64,000 bases of DNA, from positions 1 through 64,000 of the forward strand of contig NZ_JACVAI010000004.1 in NCBI RefSeq assembly GCF_014851765.1, read 5' to 3'. The number at the start of each line of letters is the position of its first letter. Position 1 is the first letter of the stretch. Origin of the DNA: Pseudomonas sp. PDM04 (GTDB taxonomy: Bacteria > Pseudomonadota > Gammaproteobacteria > Pseudomonadales > Pseudomonadaceae). The position numbers and the translations under genes were made by a program. Shown here in pieces: positions 1-10,647 of this stretch. Below the pieces are notes generated by a model. The model was not told the DNA's origin and searched no databases. It was given only the letters and a program-made list of their open reading frames with translations.

Positions 1-11
1 GCTGCTGTCAA
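1..11 (-). promoter_or_regulatory. -35 element of a second rrn promoter, cut by the window edge
   Basis: A consensus TTGACA lies at 6-11 on the minus strand, about 200 nt downstream of the first rrn-type promoter. Its -10 box would fall outside the window. Tandem promoters are usual for rRNA operons. Confidence 0.45.
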
Positions 12-186
12 CACCTCTTTTTCACCGCTTTCGACCGAGAAGATCGAACCGTCCATCAAGCGACTGCACACTGCCTGACCGACTCCTTCCAGGCTTCGAT
101 GACCTGAAGCAACTCGCTGCCGAAAACCGCGTAACTCTTTGTTTACCAAGGAGTTTTCCGTTTCGACTGCGCCGGAAGTGGGGCGA

Positions 187-214
187 ATTATAGACGTCCA
201 GAATCTGCCGTCAA
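187..214 (-). promoter_or_regulatory. Sigma-70 promoter, probable rRNA operon P1
   Basis: On the minus strand TTGACG (209-214) and a perfect TATAAT (187-192) are separated by 16 bp, just after the tyrS stop codon. In Pseudomonas a 16S rRNA gene commonly follows tyrS on the same strand, so this is read as the upstream promoter of an rrn operon whose 16S gene lies beyond the left edge. The motif is visible; the identity of the transcript is inferred from synteny. Confidence 0.7.
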
Positions 215-229
215 CCCCTAATTCCAGCT

Positions 230-1429
230 TTATTCGGATTTGAGCGAAATACGCGCAAACGCCTTCTTGCCAGCCTGGCAAACATGGGTCGCGCCCAGTG
301 CATATATAAAGGTGCGATCAACAACCTCACCATCTACACGCACACCGCCAGAGTTCAGCAGGTCACGCGCCACCGCCGAGTTCTTCACCAAGCCAGCTTT
401 ATTAAGAACAGCAGCGATCGGCATATCTTCAGCAGCCGTCAATTCAATCTCCGGCAGATCATCCGGCAGCTCGCCATCCTTCATGCGGTTACCCGCTGCG
501 CGATGGGCATTGGCCGCAGCCTCTTCACCATGGAATCGCGCCACAATCTCTTCAGCCAGCTTGATCTTGATATCTCGCGGATTGGCACCCGCCTCGACAT
601 CGGCACGAAACGCATTGATCTCGTCCATCGAGCGGAAGCTGAGCAGCTCAAAGTAACGCCACATCAATGCATCCGGCATGGACACCAGCTTGTTGTACAT
701 CACGCCCGGCGCTTCCTGAATGCCGATGTAGTTACCCAGGGATTTGGACATTTTCTTCACGCCGTCCAGACCTTCGAGCAACGGCATGGTCAGAATGCAC
801 TGCGGCTCCTGCCCATAACCGCGCTGCAACTCGCGCCCCATCAGCAGGTTGAACTTCTGATCGGTACCACCCAGCTCGACATCCGCACGCAAGGCGACCG
901 AGTCGTAGCCCTGAACCAGCGGATAGAGAAACTCGTGAATGGCAATTGGCTGATTGGTGGTGTAGCGCTTGTCGAAGTCGTCACGCTCGAGCATGCGCGC
1001 GACGGTGTATTGCGAAGTCAGTCGAATAAAGTCGGCCGGCCCCATCTGATCCATCCAGGTGGAGTTGAATGCCACTTCGGTCCTGGCCGGATCCAGGATC
1101 TTGAACACCTGAGTCTTGTAGGTCTCGGCGTTTTCGAGAACCTGCTCACGCGTGAGAGGAGGCCGCGTAGCGCTCTTGCCGCTCGGATCACCGATCATCC
1201 CGGTGAAGTCGCCTATAAGGAAGATCACCTGATGCCCCAGTTCCTGGAACTGGCGCAGCTTATTGATCAGCACGGTGTGCCCGAGGTGCAAATCCGGTGC
1301 GGTCGGATCGAAGCCGGCCTTAATACGCAGTGGCTGGCCACGCTTGAGCTTTTCGATCAGCTCGGACTCGACCAACAGTTCTTCCGCACCACGTTTGATC
1401 AGCGCTAGCTGCTCTTCAACCGACTTCAT
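230..1429 (-). CDS. tyrS: Tyrosyl-tRNA synthetase
   Basis: Charges tRNA-Tyr with tyrosine in the cytoplasm (class I aminoacyl-tRNA synthetase). The 399-aa protein has the nucleotide-binding HLGH signature at residues 48-51, a KMSKS loop (KKMSKSLGN) in the middle, and an S4-like RNA-binding domain at the C-terminus. The open frame extends 31 codons upstream, but the ATG at 1427-1429 starts the family-typical [12 protein letters not shown]. The gene is divergent from the peptidase gene and is followed on its own strand by rrn-type promoters, the usual Pseudomonas arrangement. Confidence 0.96.
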   Translation of the reverse strand: MKSVEEQLALIKRGAEELLVESELIEKLKRGQPLRIKAGFDPTAPDLHLGHTVLINKLRQFQELGHQVIFLIGDFTGMIGDPSGKSATRPPLTREQVLENAETYKTQVFKILDPARTEVAFNSTWMDQMGPADFIRLTSQYTVARMLERDDFDKRYTTNQPIAIHEFLYPLVQGYDSVALRADVELGGTDQKFNLLMGRELQRGYGQEPQCILTMPLLEGLDGVKKMSKSLGNYIGIQEAPGVMYNKLVSMPDALMWRYFELLSFRSMDEINAFRADVEAGANPRDIKIKLAEEIVARFHGEEAAANAHRAAGNRMKDGELPDDLPEIELTAAEDMPIAAVLNKAGLVKNSAVARDLLNSGGVRVDGEVVDRTFIYALGATHVCQAGKKAFARISLKSE

Positions 1430-1640
1430 AACAGACCCGCAAGGCTCGAATTCAAAGGGAACCAACCATACAAGATCACGCGTCAAATACAAAATTTGGC
1501 CAGCGCAATGACGCCAATCCACCGGCAGAACGTCCGCGGACTTGCTTCAGAGATGATTTGGTTATATTTTATACAGTTATTTCATCTTCATCATGTCATT
1601 CATCTTTTCCAATTCATCTTTTTCAAAGTCAAAATTACTT

Positions 1641-3056
1641 ATGACCAACGAATCGTCTAAAGCGCCGCCGCTTTACCCGAAGACCCACCTGCTCGCAGCG
1701 AGCGGTATCGCCGCCCTGCTGAGCCTGGCGCTTCTGGTATTCCCTTCCAGTGATGTAGAAGCCAAAAAGACAACCCTGAGCCTTGAACTGGAAAGCCCTG
1801 CTGAACAACTGACACAAGATCAAGACGCCGCTGACGCCGCCCAAGCCACAAATGAGCCGGTAACTTCCCCTTTCGCGCAGATCGAAAACAGCGCCGAGGA
1901 GCCCCAGGAAACAGCCCAGGCCGCCTCCGCGGCCGCTGAAGAGAAGCAGGGCCCCAATCACCGGGAAGTGATCGTTGCCAAAGGCGACACGCTGTCCACC
2001 CTGTTCGAGAAAGTCGGCCTTCCCGCCACCGCCGTGCACGAAGTACTGGCCAGCGACAAGCAGGCCAAGCAGTTCAGCCAACTCAAGCATGGCCAGAAAC
2101 TCGAGTTCGAGCTCAACCCTGAAGGTCAACTGACCAACCTGCATAGCAAGGTCAGCGACCTCGAAAGCATCACCCTCACCCGCAATGACAAGGGTTACGT
2201 CTTCAACCGCATCACCGCCAAGCCAACCGTGCGCTCGGCTTACGCTCATGGCGTGATCAACAGTTCGCTGTCGCAATCCGCCGCCCGCGCCGGCCTGTCC
2301 CACAGCCTGACCATGGACATGGCCAGCGTATTCGGCTACGACATCGACTTCGCCCAGGATATTCGCCAGGGCGACGAGTTCGACGTGATCTACGAACAGA
2401 AAGTCGTCAACGGCAAATCGATCGGCAACGGGCCGATCCTCTCCGCGCGCTTCACCAACCGCGGCAAAACCTACACCGCCGTGCGCTACACCAACAAACA
2501 AGGCAACAGCAGCTACTACACGGCTGAAGGCAACAGCATGCGCAAGGCGTTCATCCGCACGCCGGTAGATTTCGCGCGCATCAGCTCGAAATTCTCCATG
2601 GGTCGCAAACATCCGATCCTGAACAAGATTCGCGCTCACAAAGGCGTTGATTACGCCGCCCCACGCGGTACGCCGATCAAGGCTGCCGGTGATGGCAAGG
2701 TATTGCTGGCCGGCCGCCGCGGTGGCTATGGCAATACCGTGATCATTCAGCACGGCAACACCTACCGCACGCTGTATGGACACATGCAAGGCTTCGCCAA
2801 GGGCGTGCAAACCGGCAGCTCGGTCAAGCAGGGCCAGGTCATCGGCTACATTGGCACCACCGGCCTTTCCACCGGGCCGCACCTGCACTACGAGTTCCAG
2901 GTCAACGGTGTTCACGTCGACCCGCTGAGCCAAAAGCTGGCAATGGCCGACCCGATCTCCAAGGCCGAGCGCTCGCGATTCCTAGCACAGAGCCAGCCGC
3001 TGATGGCGCGCATGGATCAAGAGAAAGCCACGATGCTGGCTTCGAGCAAGCGCTAA
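1641..3056 (+). CDS. mepM: M23 family murein DD-endopeptidase with LysM-like domain
   Basis: Predicted inner-membrane-anchored, periplasmic zinc peptidase that cuts peptide cross-links in peptidoglycan. The 471-aa product (ATG 1641; an upstream ATG at 1593 only adds a low-complexity leader) has one membrane anchor near residues 16-36, an acidic Ala/Glu-rich linker, an OapA/LysM-like segment at about 110-165 and a C-terminal M23 (LytM) domain. Zinc-site motifs are intact: HxxxD at 333-337 and HLH at 414-416. It sits 3 bp ahead of anmK, so endopeptidase and muropeptide recycling are probably co-transcribed. The mepM symbol follows the P. aeruginosa gene at the equivalent position. Confidence 0.9.
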   Translation: MTNESSKAPPLYPKTHLLAASGIAALLSLALLVFPSSDVEAKKTTLSLELESPAEQLTQDQDAADAAQATNEPVTSPFAQIENSAEEPQETAQAASAAAEEKQGPNHREVIVAKGDTLSTLFEKVGLPATAVHEVLASDKQAKQFSQLKHGQKLEFELNPEGQLTNLHSKVSDLESITLTRNDKGYVFNRITAKPTVRSAYAHGVINSSLSQSAARAGLSHSLTMDMASVFGYDIDFAQDIRQGDEFDVIYEQKVVNGKSIGNGPILSARFTNRGKTYTAVRYTNKQGNSSYYTAEGNSMRKAFIRTPVDFARISSKFSMGRKHPILNKIRAHKGVDYAAPRGTPIKAAGDGKVLLAGRRGGYGNTVIIQHGNTYRTLYGHMQGFAKGVQTGSSVKQGQVIGYIGTTGLSTGPHLHYEFQVNGVHVDPLSQKLAMADPISKAERSRFLAQSQPLMARMDQEKATMLASSKR

Positions 3057-4151
<1,095 letters not shown>

Positions 4152-4167
4152 GCCGCACACAGTAAAA

Positions 4168-4195
4168 CGCCGCAAGACCCTGAAGCCCTGCGGCG
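4168..4195 (-). terminator. Rho-independent terminator after erpA
   Basis: Perfect 7-bp inverted repeat (CGCCGCA 4168-4174 / TGCGGCG 4189-4195); on the minus strand it is followed by TTTT. It lies between the convergent anmK and erpA ends and fits erpA best. Confidence 0.7.
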
Positions 4196-4218
4196 CTGGA
4201 TAACGCCCTGAGGTGCGA

Positions 4219-4569
4219 TCAAATCGAGAACGAAGAGCCGCAGCCACAAGTGGTCGTGGCATTAGGGTTCTTGATCACGAAACGCGAACCTTCCAGACCT
4301 TCCTGGTAATCCACCTCGGCGCCTGCCAGGTACTGGAAGCTCATTGGATCAACGACCAGGCTCACGCCCTCGCGCTCGACGATGGTGTCGTCATCGGCCA
4401 CTTCTTCATCGAAGGTGAAACCGTACTGAAAACCTGAACAACCGCCGCCCGTCACAAATACGCGCAGCTTCAAGCGATCATTCCCCTCTTCATCGACCAG
4501 GCTCTTCACCTTGTGCGCGGCACCGTGGGTGAATTGCAAAGCCGTGGGGGTGAAGGATTCGACGCTCAT
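4219..4569 (-). CDS. erpA: Iron-sulfur cluster insertion protein ErpA (A-type carrier)
   Basis: Delivers Fe-S clusters to apoproteins, including isoprenoid-pathway enzymes in E. coli. The 116-aa protein carries the three conserved cysteines of A-type carriers: one in [11 protein letters not shown] and the pair in [10 protein letters not shown] at the C-terminus. Length and motif spacing match ErpA rather than IscA. A sigma-70-like promoter and a perfect palindrome lie upstream. Confidence 0.95.
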   Translation of the reverse strand: MSVESFTPTALQFTHGAAHKVKSLVDEEGNDRLKLRVFVTGGGCSGFQYGFTFDEEVADDDTIVEREGVSLVVDPMSFQYLAGAEVDYQEGLEGSRFVIKNPNATTTCGCGSSFSI

Positions 4570-4597
4570 GCTAACTATCTCCCGGCGTTACGCCGCC

Positions 4598-4621
4598 ATA
4601 ATGCGTGATGACGCGCATTAT
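4598..4621. promoter_or_regulatory. Perfect palindrome overlapping the erpA -10 box
   Basis: ATAATGCG (4598-4605) and CGCATTAT (4614-4621) form an 8+8 bp perfect inverted repeat with an 8-bp spacer. It covers the -10 element and predicted start site of erpA. The geometry suits a repressor operator; it does not resemble the IscR type 1 or type 2 consensus as I know them. The regulator is unknown. Confidence 0.5.
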
Positions 4622-4646
4622 CCGCTTCTCCGAGAAAATCGGTCAA
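4617..4646 (-). promoter_or_regulatory. Sigma-70 promoter of erpA
   Basis: Minus-strand TTGACC (4641-4646) and GATAAT (4617-4622) with an 18-bp spacer, placing the start site about 40 nt upstream of the erpA ATG. Confidence 0.6.
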
Positions 4647-4692
4647 CTATTGTTACGGTATATCAATAAACCCGATTGCCGGTTCCCAATGC

Positions 4693-4719
4693 AAAAAGGC
4701 CCGTTCGACGGGCCTTTTT
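4693..4719. terminator. Bidirectional rho-independent terminator after argC
   Basis: A 12-bp perfect stem (4693-4704 / 4708-4719) with a TCG loop, an A5 run on one side and a T5 run on the other. It lies 18 bp past the argC stop on the minus strand. Confidence 0.9.
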
Positions 4720-4737
4720 GCTGAACGGGACGAAGCC

Positions 4738-5772
4738 TTACGGCAGCATGCCTGCATGGGACAAGCCCAGGCGCTCATCCAGCCCGAACAGGATATTCAG
4801 GTTCTGCACCGCTTGGCCCGAAGCACCTTTGACGAGGTTGTCGATCACCGACAACACCACGACCAGATCACCCTCCTGTGGACGGTGCACGGCGATACGG
4901 CAGACGTTGGCGCCTCGCACGCTACGGGTTTCCGGGTGGCTGCCGGCCGGCATCACATCGACAAATGGCTCGTTGGCATAACGCTTCTCGAACAGCGCCT
5001 GCAGATCCACCGAGCGATCAACCACCGTCGCATAAAGCGTCGAGTGAATACCGCGAATCATCGGGGTCAGGTGCGGTACGAAGGTCAGGCCGACGTCCTT
5101 GCCCGCCGCACGGCGCAGCCCCTGGCGAATTTCCGGCAGGTGACGGTGCCCCTTGACGGCATAGGCCTTCAGGCTTTCCGAGGTTTCGGAGTACAGCGAA
5201 CCGACGGAAGCGCCACGCCCGGCGCCACTGACACCGGACTTGCAGTCGGCGATCAAGCGCGTGGTATCGGCCAGGCCGGCCTCAAGCAAGGGCAGGAAGC
5301 CCAATTGCGTGGCCGTTGGGTAGCAACCCGGCACGGCGATCAGACGCGCTTGCCTGATCTGCTCGCGATTGACTTCCGGCAAGCCGTAGACCGCTTCCTC
5401 CAGCAGTTGCGGTGCGCCGTGCGGCTGGCCGTACCACTTGGCCCACTCGTCAGCATCCTGCAGCCGGAAATCCGCCGACAGGTCGATGACCTTGGTCCCT
5501 GCCGCCAGCAACTCACCGGCCAGTGCATGGGCGACCCCGTGAGGCGTCGCGAAGAACACCACGTCGCAGGCGCCCAGGGTCTTCACGTCCGGCACGCTGA
5601 ACGCCAGGCCATCGTAATGACCGCGCAGGTTAGGGTACATATCGGCCACGGCCAGGCCGGCCTCGGATCGGGAAGTGATCACCACCACTTCAGCTTGCGG
5701 ATGCTGTGCCAACAGACGCAGCAGTTCGACACCGGTGTAACCCGTGCCGCCGACGATACCGACCTTGACCAT
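4738..5772 (-). CDS. argC: N-acetyl-gamma-glutamyl-phosphate reductase
   Basis: NADPH-dependent reduction of N-acetylglutamyl-5-phosphate to the semialdehyde, third step of arginine biosynthesis. The 344-aa protein starts at the ATG at 5770-5772 with the Rossmann motif [17 protein letters not shown]; the 24 upstream codons of open frame are rejected. The active-site cysteine is in [10 protein letters not shown] good promoter lies just upstream, giving a short leader of about 30 nt. Divergent from hemJ. Confidence 0.96.
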   Translation of the reverse strand: MVKVGIVGGTGYTGVELLRLLAQHPQAEVVVITSRSEAGLAVADMYPNLRGHYDGLAFSVPDVKTLGACDVVFFATPHGVAHALAGELLAAGTKVIDLSADFRLQDADEWAKWYGQPHGAPQLLEEAVYGLPEVNREQIRQARLIAVPGCYPTATQLGFLPLLEAGLADTTRLIADCKSGVSGAGRGASVGSLYSETSESLKAYAVKGHRHLPEIRQGLRRAAGKDVGLTFVPHLTPMIRGIHSTLYATVVDRSVDLQALFEKRYANEPFVDVMPAGSHPETRSVRGANVCRIAVHRPQEGDLVVVLSVIDNLVKGASGQAVQNLNILFGLDERLGLSHAGMLP

Positions 5773-5808
5773 AAACCTGCCCTCAACGAACCCACTGGAA
5801 AGCCGTCG

Positions 5809-5837
5809 ATAATAGGGGCCGCGCTCGCCTGCGACAA
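5809..5837 (-). promoter_or_regulatory. Sigma-70 promoter of argC
   Basis: Minus-strand TTGTCG (5832-5837), 17-bp spacer, TATTAT (5809-5814), about 37 bp ahead of the argC ATG. Confidence 0.5.
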
Positions 5838-5907
5838 CCGTCAAGGTGACGTGCGGGCGCTCAAGCCTCTACTATTCGGGCTACCGTGAACCTGGGAATA
5901 ATCAAAA

Positions 5908-6339
5908 ATGCTTTATCTGTGGCTCAAAGCGCTTCACATCGTCAGCATGGTCTGCTGGTTTGCCGGCCTGTTCTACCTGCCGCGCCTGTTCGTTTATCAC
6001 GCACAAAGCGAAGACACCGTCAGCAAGGAACGCTTCAGCCTCATGGAGCGCAAGCTGTACCGCGGCATCATGGGCCCGGCGATGATCGCCACGCTGATCT
6101 TCGGCGGCTGGCTGATCAGCCTGAACCCGAGTGCGTATTTCGGTCAGGGCGGCTGGATGCACGCCAAATTGACCCTGGTGGTCATTCTGATCGGCTATCA
6201 CCACATGTGCGGAGCGCAGGTCAAACGTTTCGCCCGTGGCGAGAACACCCGCAGCCATGTCTTTTATCGCTGGTTCAATGAAGTGCCGGTTCTGATATTG
6301 CTGGCTATCGTAATTCTGGTCGTGGTTCGGCCGTTCTGA
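5908..6339 (+). CDS. hemJ: Protoporphyrinogen IX oxidase HemJ
   Basis: Membrane protein oxidising protoporphyrinogen IX to protoporphyrin IX, the penultimate haem step in bacteria lacking HemG/HemY. The 143-aa protein has four hydrophobic helices, the conserved early histidine in LKALHIVSMVCWFAGLFYLP and the YHHMC segment of the HemJ family. The ATG at 5908 follows a GGGAATAA stretch. Confidence 0.9.
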   Translation: MLYLWLKALHIVSMVCWFAGLFYLPRLFVYHAQSEDTVSKERFSLMERKLYRGIMGPAMIATLIFGGWLISLNPSAYFGQGGWMHAKLTLVVILIGYHHMCGAQVKRFARGENTRSHVFYRWFNEVPVLILLAIVILVVVRPF

Positions 6340-6372
6340 TTTCAACCAGCATCACTTACCGGGGTATTTCCA

Positions 6373-7341
6373 ATGTCGCTGCCCGCTTTGCTCGAACAAC
6401 GTTTGCGTTTGCCTGTCGTGGCGGCGCCGATGTTCCTGATTTCCAATCCGCAACTGGTGCTCGCCTGCTGCCGTAATGGCGTCGTAGGCAGTTTTCCCGC
6501 GCTGAACCAGCGCGAGAGCAGCGGCTTCAAAGCCTGGCTGGAAGAAATCGAAGCAGGCCTGGCAGCTCTGGAAAACCCCGCGCCCTATGCGGTAAACCTG
6601 ATCGTCCACAACAGCAATCCACGCCTGCAAGCGGACCTGGAGATCTGCATCGAACACAAAGTGCCGATCGTGATCACCAGCTTGGGCGCAGTCAAAGAAC
6701 TGGTGGACGCAGTACACGGCTACGGCGGTCTGGTTTTCCATGATGTGACGACGCGTCGGCATGCCGAGAAAGCCGCCGAAGCCGGCGTCGATGGATTGAT
6801 CGCCGTCGCGGCGGGCGCCGGTGGCCATGCTGGCACCTGGAGTCCGTTTTCGCTGATCGCCGAAATTCGCCAGTTCTTCGACAAGACCTTATTGCTTGCT
6901 GGCTGCCTGAACCATGGCCACGAAATTCTTGCTGCGCAGTTGCTGGGCGCAGACCTGGCCTACTTCGGTACGCGCTTTATCGGCACCACCGAAAGCCATG
7001 CCCCTGAGGCCTATAAAGAGATGCTGCTGACGTCCCGAGCAGCCGACATCATCCATACGCCCGCAGTGTCGGGTGTACCCGCAAGCTTCATGCGCCAGAG
7101 CCTGGAAGCGGCAGGCTTCGACATGGCCGCACTACAGAACAAGGGCGACGTCAATTTCGGCGCCAAGCTCAAGCCCTTGAACGACGAAGCCAAGGCCTGG
7201 AAAACCGTATGGTCCGCCGGCCAGGGCGTCGGCGAAATCAAGGACCTGCCAAGCGTGGATCAGCTGGTCGCACGACTGGATGCCGAATACCGCAAGGCAT
7301 TGGAGCTGGCGGCACAACTGCCCCAACGCTGGCCGCGCTGA
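6373..7341 (+). CDS. Nitronate monooxygenase-like flavin oxidoreductase
   Basis: FMN-dependent TIM-barrel protein of the 2-nitropropane dioxygenase/nitronate monooxygenase family. Visible family features are the N-terminal PVVAAPMFLISNPQLVLA strand-loop, the GVDGLIAVAAGAGGHAGTW phosphate/FMN segment with its histidine, and GADLAYFGTRFIGTTES. At 322 aa it matches the shorter bacterial members. It lies 33 bp after hemJ on the same strand. The physiological substrate cannot be read from sequence; some relatives are enoyl reductases or quinone reductases. Confidence 0.85.
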   Translation: MSLPALLEQRLRLPVVAAPMFLISNPQLVLACCRNGVVGSFPALNQRESSGFKAWLEEIEAGLAALENPAPYAVNLIVHNSNPRLQADLEICIEHKVPIVITSLGAVKELVDAVHGYGGLVFHDVTTRRHAEKAAEAGVDGLIAVAAGAGGHAGTWSPFSLIAEIRQFFDKTLLLAGCLNHGHEILAAQLLGADLAYFGTRFIGTTESHAPEAYKEMLLTSRAADIIHTPAVSGVPASFMRQSLEAAGFDMAALQNKGDVNFGAKLKPLNDEAKAWKTVWSAGQGVGEIKDLPSVDQLVARLDAEYRKALELAAQLPQRWPR

Positions 7342-7431
7342 CAGGAAGCTTGGCCAGTCACCCCCGACTGGCCTTACACTCGAGGCAGTCAACGCTCCTC
7401 TCTCAAACACTCGCGACAAGGAAGCCTCGCA

Positions 7432-8406
7432 ATGAGCGAAAACCGGTACAAGATTGTGTTCGATGGTGCCCTGCAACCCGGGGTCGACAGCACCACCGCC
7501 CGGCTCAATCTCGCGGAGTTGTTCAAAAGCGATGTTGCCGCCATCGAGCGCCTGTTCAGCGGTCGCCCCGTGGCACTCAAGCGGGATCTGTCGCAGACGG
7601 ATGCGCAGGCTTACCTGCAAGCGCTGAGTAAAACCGGCATCGACGCACGAATAGAAAGCGACCCCTCGATCGAATTGAACCTGTCGGACGTCCAAGATCA
7701 CGCCACTGCCGATCAAGGTCCGCCCGCCGAGCCGCAATCGCCCTACGCACCACCCCGCGCAACGGTGGGTGAAGCGTTACCGGGGTTTGCCTCGCTGAAG
7801 CCGTTCAGTTATGAAGGCCGTATCGGTCGTTTGCGTTACCTCGCCTGGACCATGACGCTGACGCTGGTGACCCTTGGCATCGGTAGCGTTTTCGCCCTTT
7901 TCGGACTTGCACTCATCAGCTCGGACTCCACAGGCGGCCTGATTCTCGCGGGGCTGCTGGCCTTTATTCTCGTTGTAGTACTCGCAGTGGTCAGCGTCCT
8001 GTTCACTATCCAGCGCCTGCACGATATTGGCTGGTCGGGCTGGCTCTGGCTGTTGACCCTGGTGCCCTTCGTCGGCAGCATTTTTCCGTTTGTCATCATG
8101 GTTGTGCCGGGCAACGCCACGGCGAATCGGTACGGTGCGCCACCGCCACCCAACAGCACCGCGGTCAAAGTGCTGGCTGCGCTGTGGCTGGTGTTCATCG
8201 CGATCATGTTTATCGGCGGACTGGCCGGTGGACTGACCGCTATCCAGGACGAGTACGAAAACGCCGCACAAAGCAGCTATGAAAGTAGCGCGGTCATCAC
8301 CGACGAAGTGGACGTCGAGCCTGCCGAACAGGCCGAACCGATACCCGATTCCGCAGAGGATGAAGCCGAAGAAGCCCCGCCCCCTGTAGACTCTGCCAAA
8401 GAATGA
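7432..8406 (+). CDS. DUF805 membrane protein with N-terminal soluble domain
   Basis: A 324-aa protein. Residues about 1-85 form a soluble alpha/beta-looking domain (KIVFDGALQPGVD, then IERLFSGRPVALKRDL). The central DUF805 domain (about 120-230) begins with SYEGRIGRLRYLAW and contains several membrane helices including the typical LHDIGWSGWLWLL. A further helix near 250-270 is followed by a highly acidic Glu/Asp/Pro tail. An AAGGA ribosome binding site precedes the ATG. Function of DUF805 proteins is not established. Confidence 0.8.
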   Translation: MSENRYKIVFDGALQPGVDSTTARLNLAELFKSDVAAIERLFSGRPVALKRDLSQTDAQAYLQALSKTGIDARIESDPSIELNLSDVQDHATADQGPPAEPQSPYAPPRATVGEALPGFASLKPFSYEGRIGRLRYLAWTMTLTLVTLGIGSVFALFGLALISSDSTGGLILAGLLAFILVVVLAVVSVLFTIQRLHDIGWSGWLWLLTLVPFVGSIFPFVIMVVPGNATANRYGAPPPPNSTAVKVLAALWLVFIAIMFIGGLAGGLTAIQDEYENAAQSSYESSAVITDEVDVEPAEQAEPIPDSAEDEAEEAPPPVDSAKE

Positions 8407-8468
8407 ACAGCGCTCCCCGCTCGTGACACCTGCGTCGCCGGCGCGGAGCTGTTGCGATGGAGAACTGC

Positions 8469-9257
8469 ATGACCCGTTACGCTCTGATCACCGGTGCTTC
8501 CAGCGGCATCGGCCTGGCGATGGCCGAAGCGCTGGCCCGCCGCGGCCGCAGCCTGATTCTGGTGGCCCGACAACGTGATCAGTTGGAAAGCATTGCGATT
8601 GAACTGACTCAACGGTTTGGCGTGGAGGTGTTGTTTCGTGCCTGCGACCTGGGCGAGCCGCTGCGGCTGTCCGGTTTCCTGCTGGAACTCGAAGAAAGCG
8701 ACCGCCAGATCGACCTGTTGGTCAACTGCGCCGGCATCGGCACCTGCGGCCCGTTTCTGGCGCAGGACTGGATGACCGAACAAGACCTGATCGAAGTGAA
8801 CATCCTCGCCTTGACGCGTCTTTGCCATGCCATCGGCAACAGCATGGCCTTGCACGGCGGCGGACAGATCCTGAATGTCGCCTCGATCGCGGCGTTCCAC
8901 CCCGGCCCCTGGATGAGCACCTATTACGCCAGCAAGGCCTATGTGCTGCATTTTTCCGAGGGATTACGCGTCGAGCTGAAAAAATGCGCGGTCAAGGTGT
9001 CGGTGCTGTGCCCCGGTCCGACCCGCACCCCGTTCTTCCGCACGGCGCAACTGAACACCGACAAACTGGCTGCCAGCAACCGGCTGATGAGCCCCGAGGA
9101 GGTCGCGCTCTACACCGTGCGAGCCCTGGAAAAAAATCGCGCCATCATCATTCCGGGCTGCCGCAACCGCTGGATCGCCTTCCTGTCGCGGTGTGGCTCA
9201 CGCTGGTTGAACCGGACAATCACCGGCATGCTCAACAAGGCTTATTGTCCACGTTGA
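8469..9257 (+). CDS. Short-chain dehydrogenase/reductase
   Basis: NAD(P)-dependent classical SDR, 262 aa. Cofactor motif TGASSGIGLAMAEAL is at the N-terminus, the NCAG segment follows, and the catalytic YYASK (YxxxK) is in the second half. A GGAG ribosome binding site at 8459-8462 decides the ATG at 8469 over the in-frame ATG at 8457. The C-terminal region with an arginine/tryptophan-rich hydrophobic stretch resembles DltE/YqjQ-type SDRs. The substrate is unknown. Confidence 0.88.
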   Translation: MTRYALITGASSGIGLAMAEALARRGRSLILVARQRDQLESIAIELTQRFGVEVLFRACDLGEPLRLSGFLLELEESDRQIDLLVNCAGIGTCGPFLAQDWMTEQDLIEVNILALTRLCHAIGNSMALHGGGQILNVASIAAFHPGPWMSTYYASKAYVLHFSEGLRVELKKCAVKVSVLCPGPTRTPFFRTAQLNTDKLAASNRLMSPEEVALYTVRALEKNRAIIIPGCRNRWIAFLSRCGSRWLNRTITGMLNKAYCPR

Positions 9258-9337
9258 TGGCCGCAGGGTAAAAGACTGGGCTCGGACCAGCCCCTATGGG
9301 TACACTCAGGCCAGCCCAAACAACGGAGAAAACAGCT

Positions 9338-9676
9338 GTGGATACTCTGTTCACCAAGATCATCAACCGGGAAATACCGGCGAAGATCATCTACGAGGAC
9401 GACCAGGTACTGGCCTTCCACGACATCGCCCCACAGGCACCGGTGCATTTCCTGGTGATCCCGAAAAAACCGGTGCGCACCTTGAACGACCTCACCGAGG
9501 ACGACAAGGCACTGGCCGGGCACATTTTGTTCACTGCCCAGCGCCTGGCCCTGGAACTGGGTTGTGAGGAAGGTTTCCGTGTGGTCATGAACTGCAATGA
9601 ATTGGGTGGGCAGACCGTCTATCACATCCACATGCACGTGCTGGGTCAGCGCCAGATGCACTGGCCGCCGGGCTGA
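9338..9676 (+). CDS. HIT family (histidine triad) nucleotide-binding protein
   Basis: Likely purine nucleoside phosphoramidase of the HinT group, 112 aa. The C-terminal triad HIHMHVLG is present. The GTG start at 9338 is chosen because GGAG (9325-9328) lies 9 nt upstream and the resulting length is the family norm; an upstream in-frame ATG at 9296 lacks a ribosome binding site and adds unconserved sequence. Biological substrate in Pseudomonas is not known. Confidence 0.88.
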   Translation: MDTLFTKIINREIPAKIIYEDDQVLAFHDIAPQAPVHFLVIPKKPVRTLNDLTEDDKALAGHILFTAQRLALELGCEEGFRVVMNCNELGGQTVYHIHMHVLGQRQMHWPPG

Positions 9677-9883
9677 TTGCGCCGCCCTCCTCCCGTTGCG
9701 GAAGCAGCCGGTCGTCGCCCTCACGCTCGCGATGCGCTCAAAGGCACCGCGAGTGTCACGTTTGCAGGACTGCCACTGAAGCCCATCACCCGCCTGCCGG
9801 CTGCTGCGCGACAATGACCCAGCGCAAACCTTCCGTGGCCGATTGGGGTAAACTGGCCGCCGAGATTCTTCCCGGAGGTCAGC

Positions 9884-10531
9884 ATGACTACCCAACGTCA
9901 CTACTCGCCGATTGACCGTCTTCTGCTGCAAGCCGATGCCGCGATGCGTACCCTGCTGCCTTTCAGTGGCCAGCCGTACCGCCCGTCGCCGGCCATCGTG
10001 CAGCCGGAGGTGCAAATGAGCGACGAAGACACCCGGCATGTGGCCGGCCTGATGCGCATCAACCACACCGGTGAAGTCTGCGCCCAGGCGCTGTATCAGG
10101 GACAGGCCCTGACCGCCAGGCTGCCGCAGGTTCGCGCCGCCATGGAACATGCCGCCGAAGAGGAAATCGACCATCTGGTCTGGTGCGAGCAACGCATTCA
10201 TCAATTGGGCAGCCATACCAGCATTCTCAATCCGCTGTTCTACGGCATGTCGTTCGGGATCGGTGCCGTGGCCGGGTTGATCAGCGACAAAGTCAGCCTG
10301 GGTTTCGTCGCCGCCACCGAACATCAGGTGTGCAAGCACTTGAACGAGCACCTCGAGCAGTTGCCGGCAGAAGACGAGAAGTCCCGGGCGATCCTCGAGC
10401 AAATGCGCATCGACGAAGAGCACCATGCTGAAAGTGCCCTGGAGGCCGGTGGCTTCCGCTTTCCGGCACCGGTGAAGTTCGGGATGAGCCTGTTGGCCAA
10501 GGTGATGACCAAGAGCACGTATCGGATCTGA
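9884..10531 (+). CDS. coq7: Demethoxyubiquinone hydroxylase (Coq7/CLK-1 type)
   Basis: Di-iron monooxygenase that hydroxylates 2-polyprenyl-3-methyl-6-methoxy-1,4-benzoquinol in ubiquinone synthesis; it replaces UbiF in Pseudomonas. The 215-aa protein has the paired carboxylate/histidine motifs in [34 protein letters not shown] and [10 protein letters not shown]. The ATG follows GGAGG. The 207 bp upstream hold no gene I can support. Confidence 0.94.
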   Translation: MTTQRHYSPIDRLLLQADAAMRTLLPFSGQPYRPSPAIVQPEVQMSDEDTRHVAGLMRINHTGEVCAQALYQGQALTARLPQVRAAMEHAAEEEIDHLVWCEQRIHQLGSHTSILNPLFYGMSFGIGAVAGLISDKVSLGFVAATEHQVCKHLNEHLEQLPAEDEKSRAILEQMRIDEEHHAESALEAGGFRFPAPVKFGMSLLAKVMTKSTYRI

Positions 10532-10598
10532 GGCTGGCGTTGCCGGGAACGGCCATGCGTCAGCAGACTCGCCCCCACAGAGGTGGGAGACGGGCATG

Positions 10599-10634
10599 AA
10601 AAAGGCGACTGCCGTGAGGGAGTCGCCTTTTTTT
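10599..10634. terminator. Bidirectional terminator between coq7 and speD
   Basis: AAAAAGGCGACT (10599-10610) pairs with AGTCGCC followed by a T7 run (10621-10634). It serves both the plus-strand coq7 and the convergent minus-strand speD. Confidence 0.9.
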
Positions 10635-10647
10635 ACCTTCGAGGATC

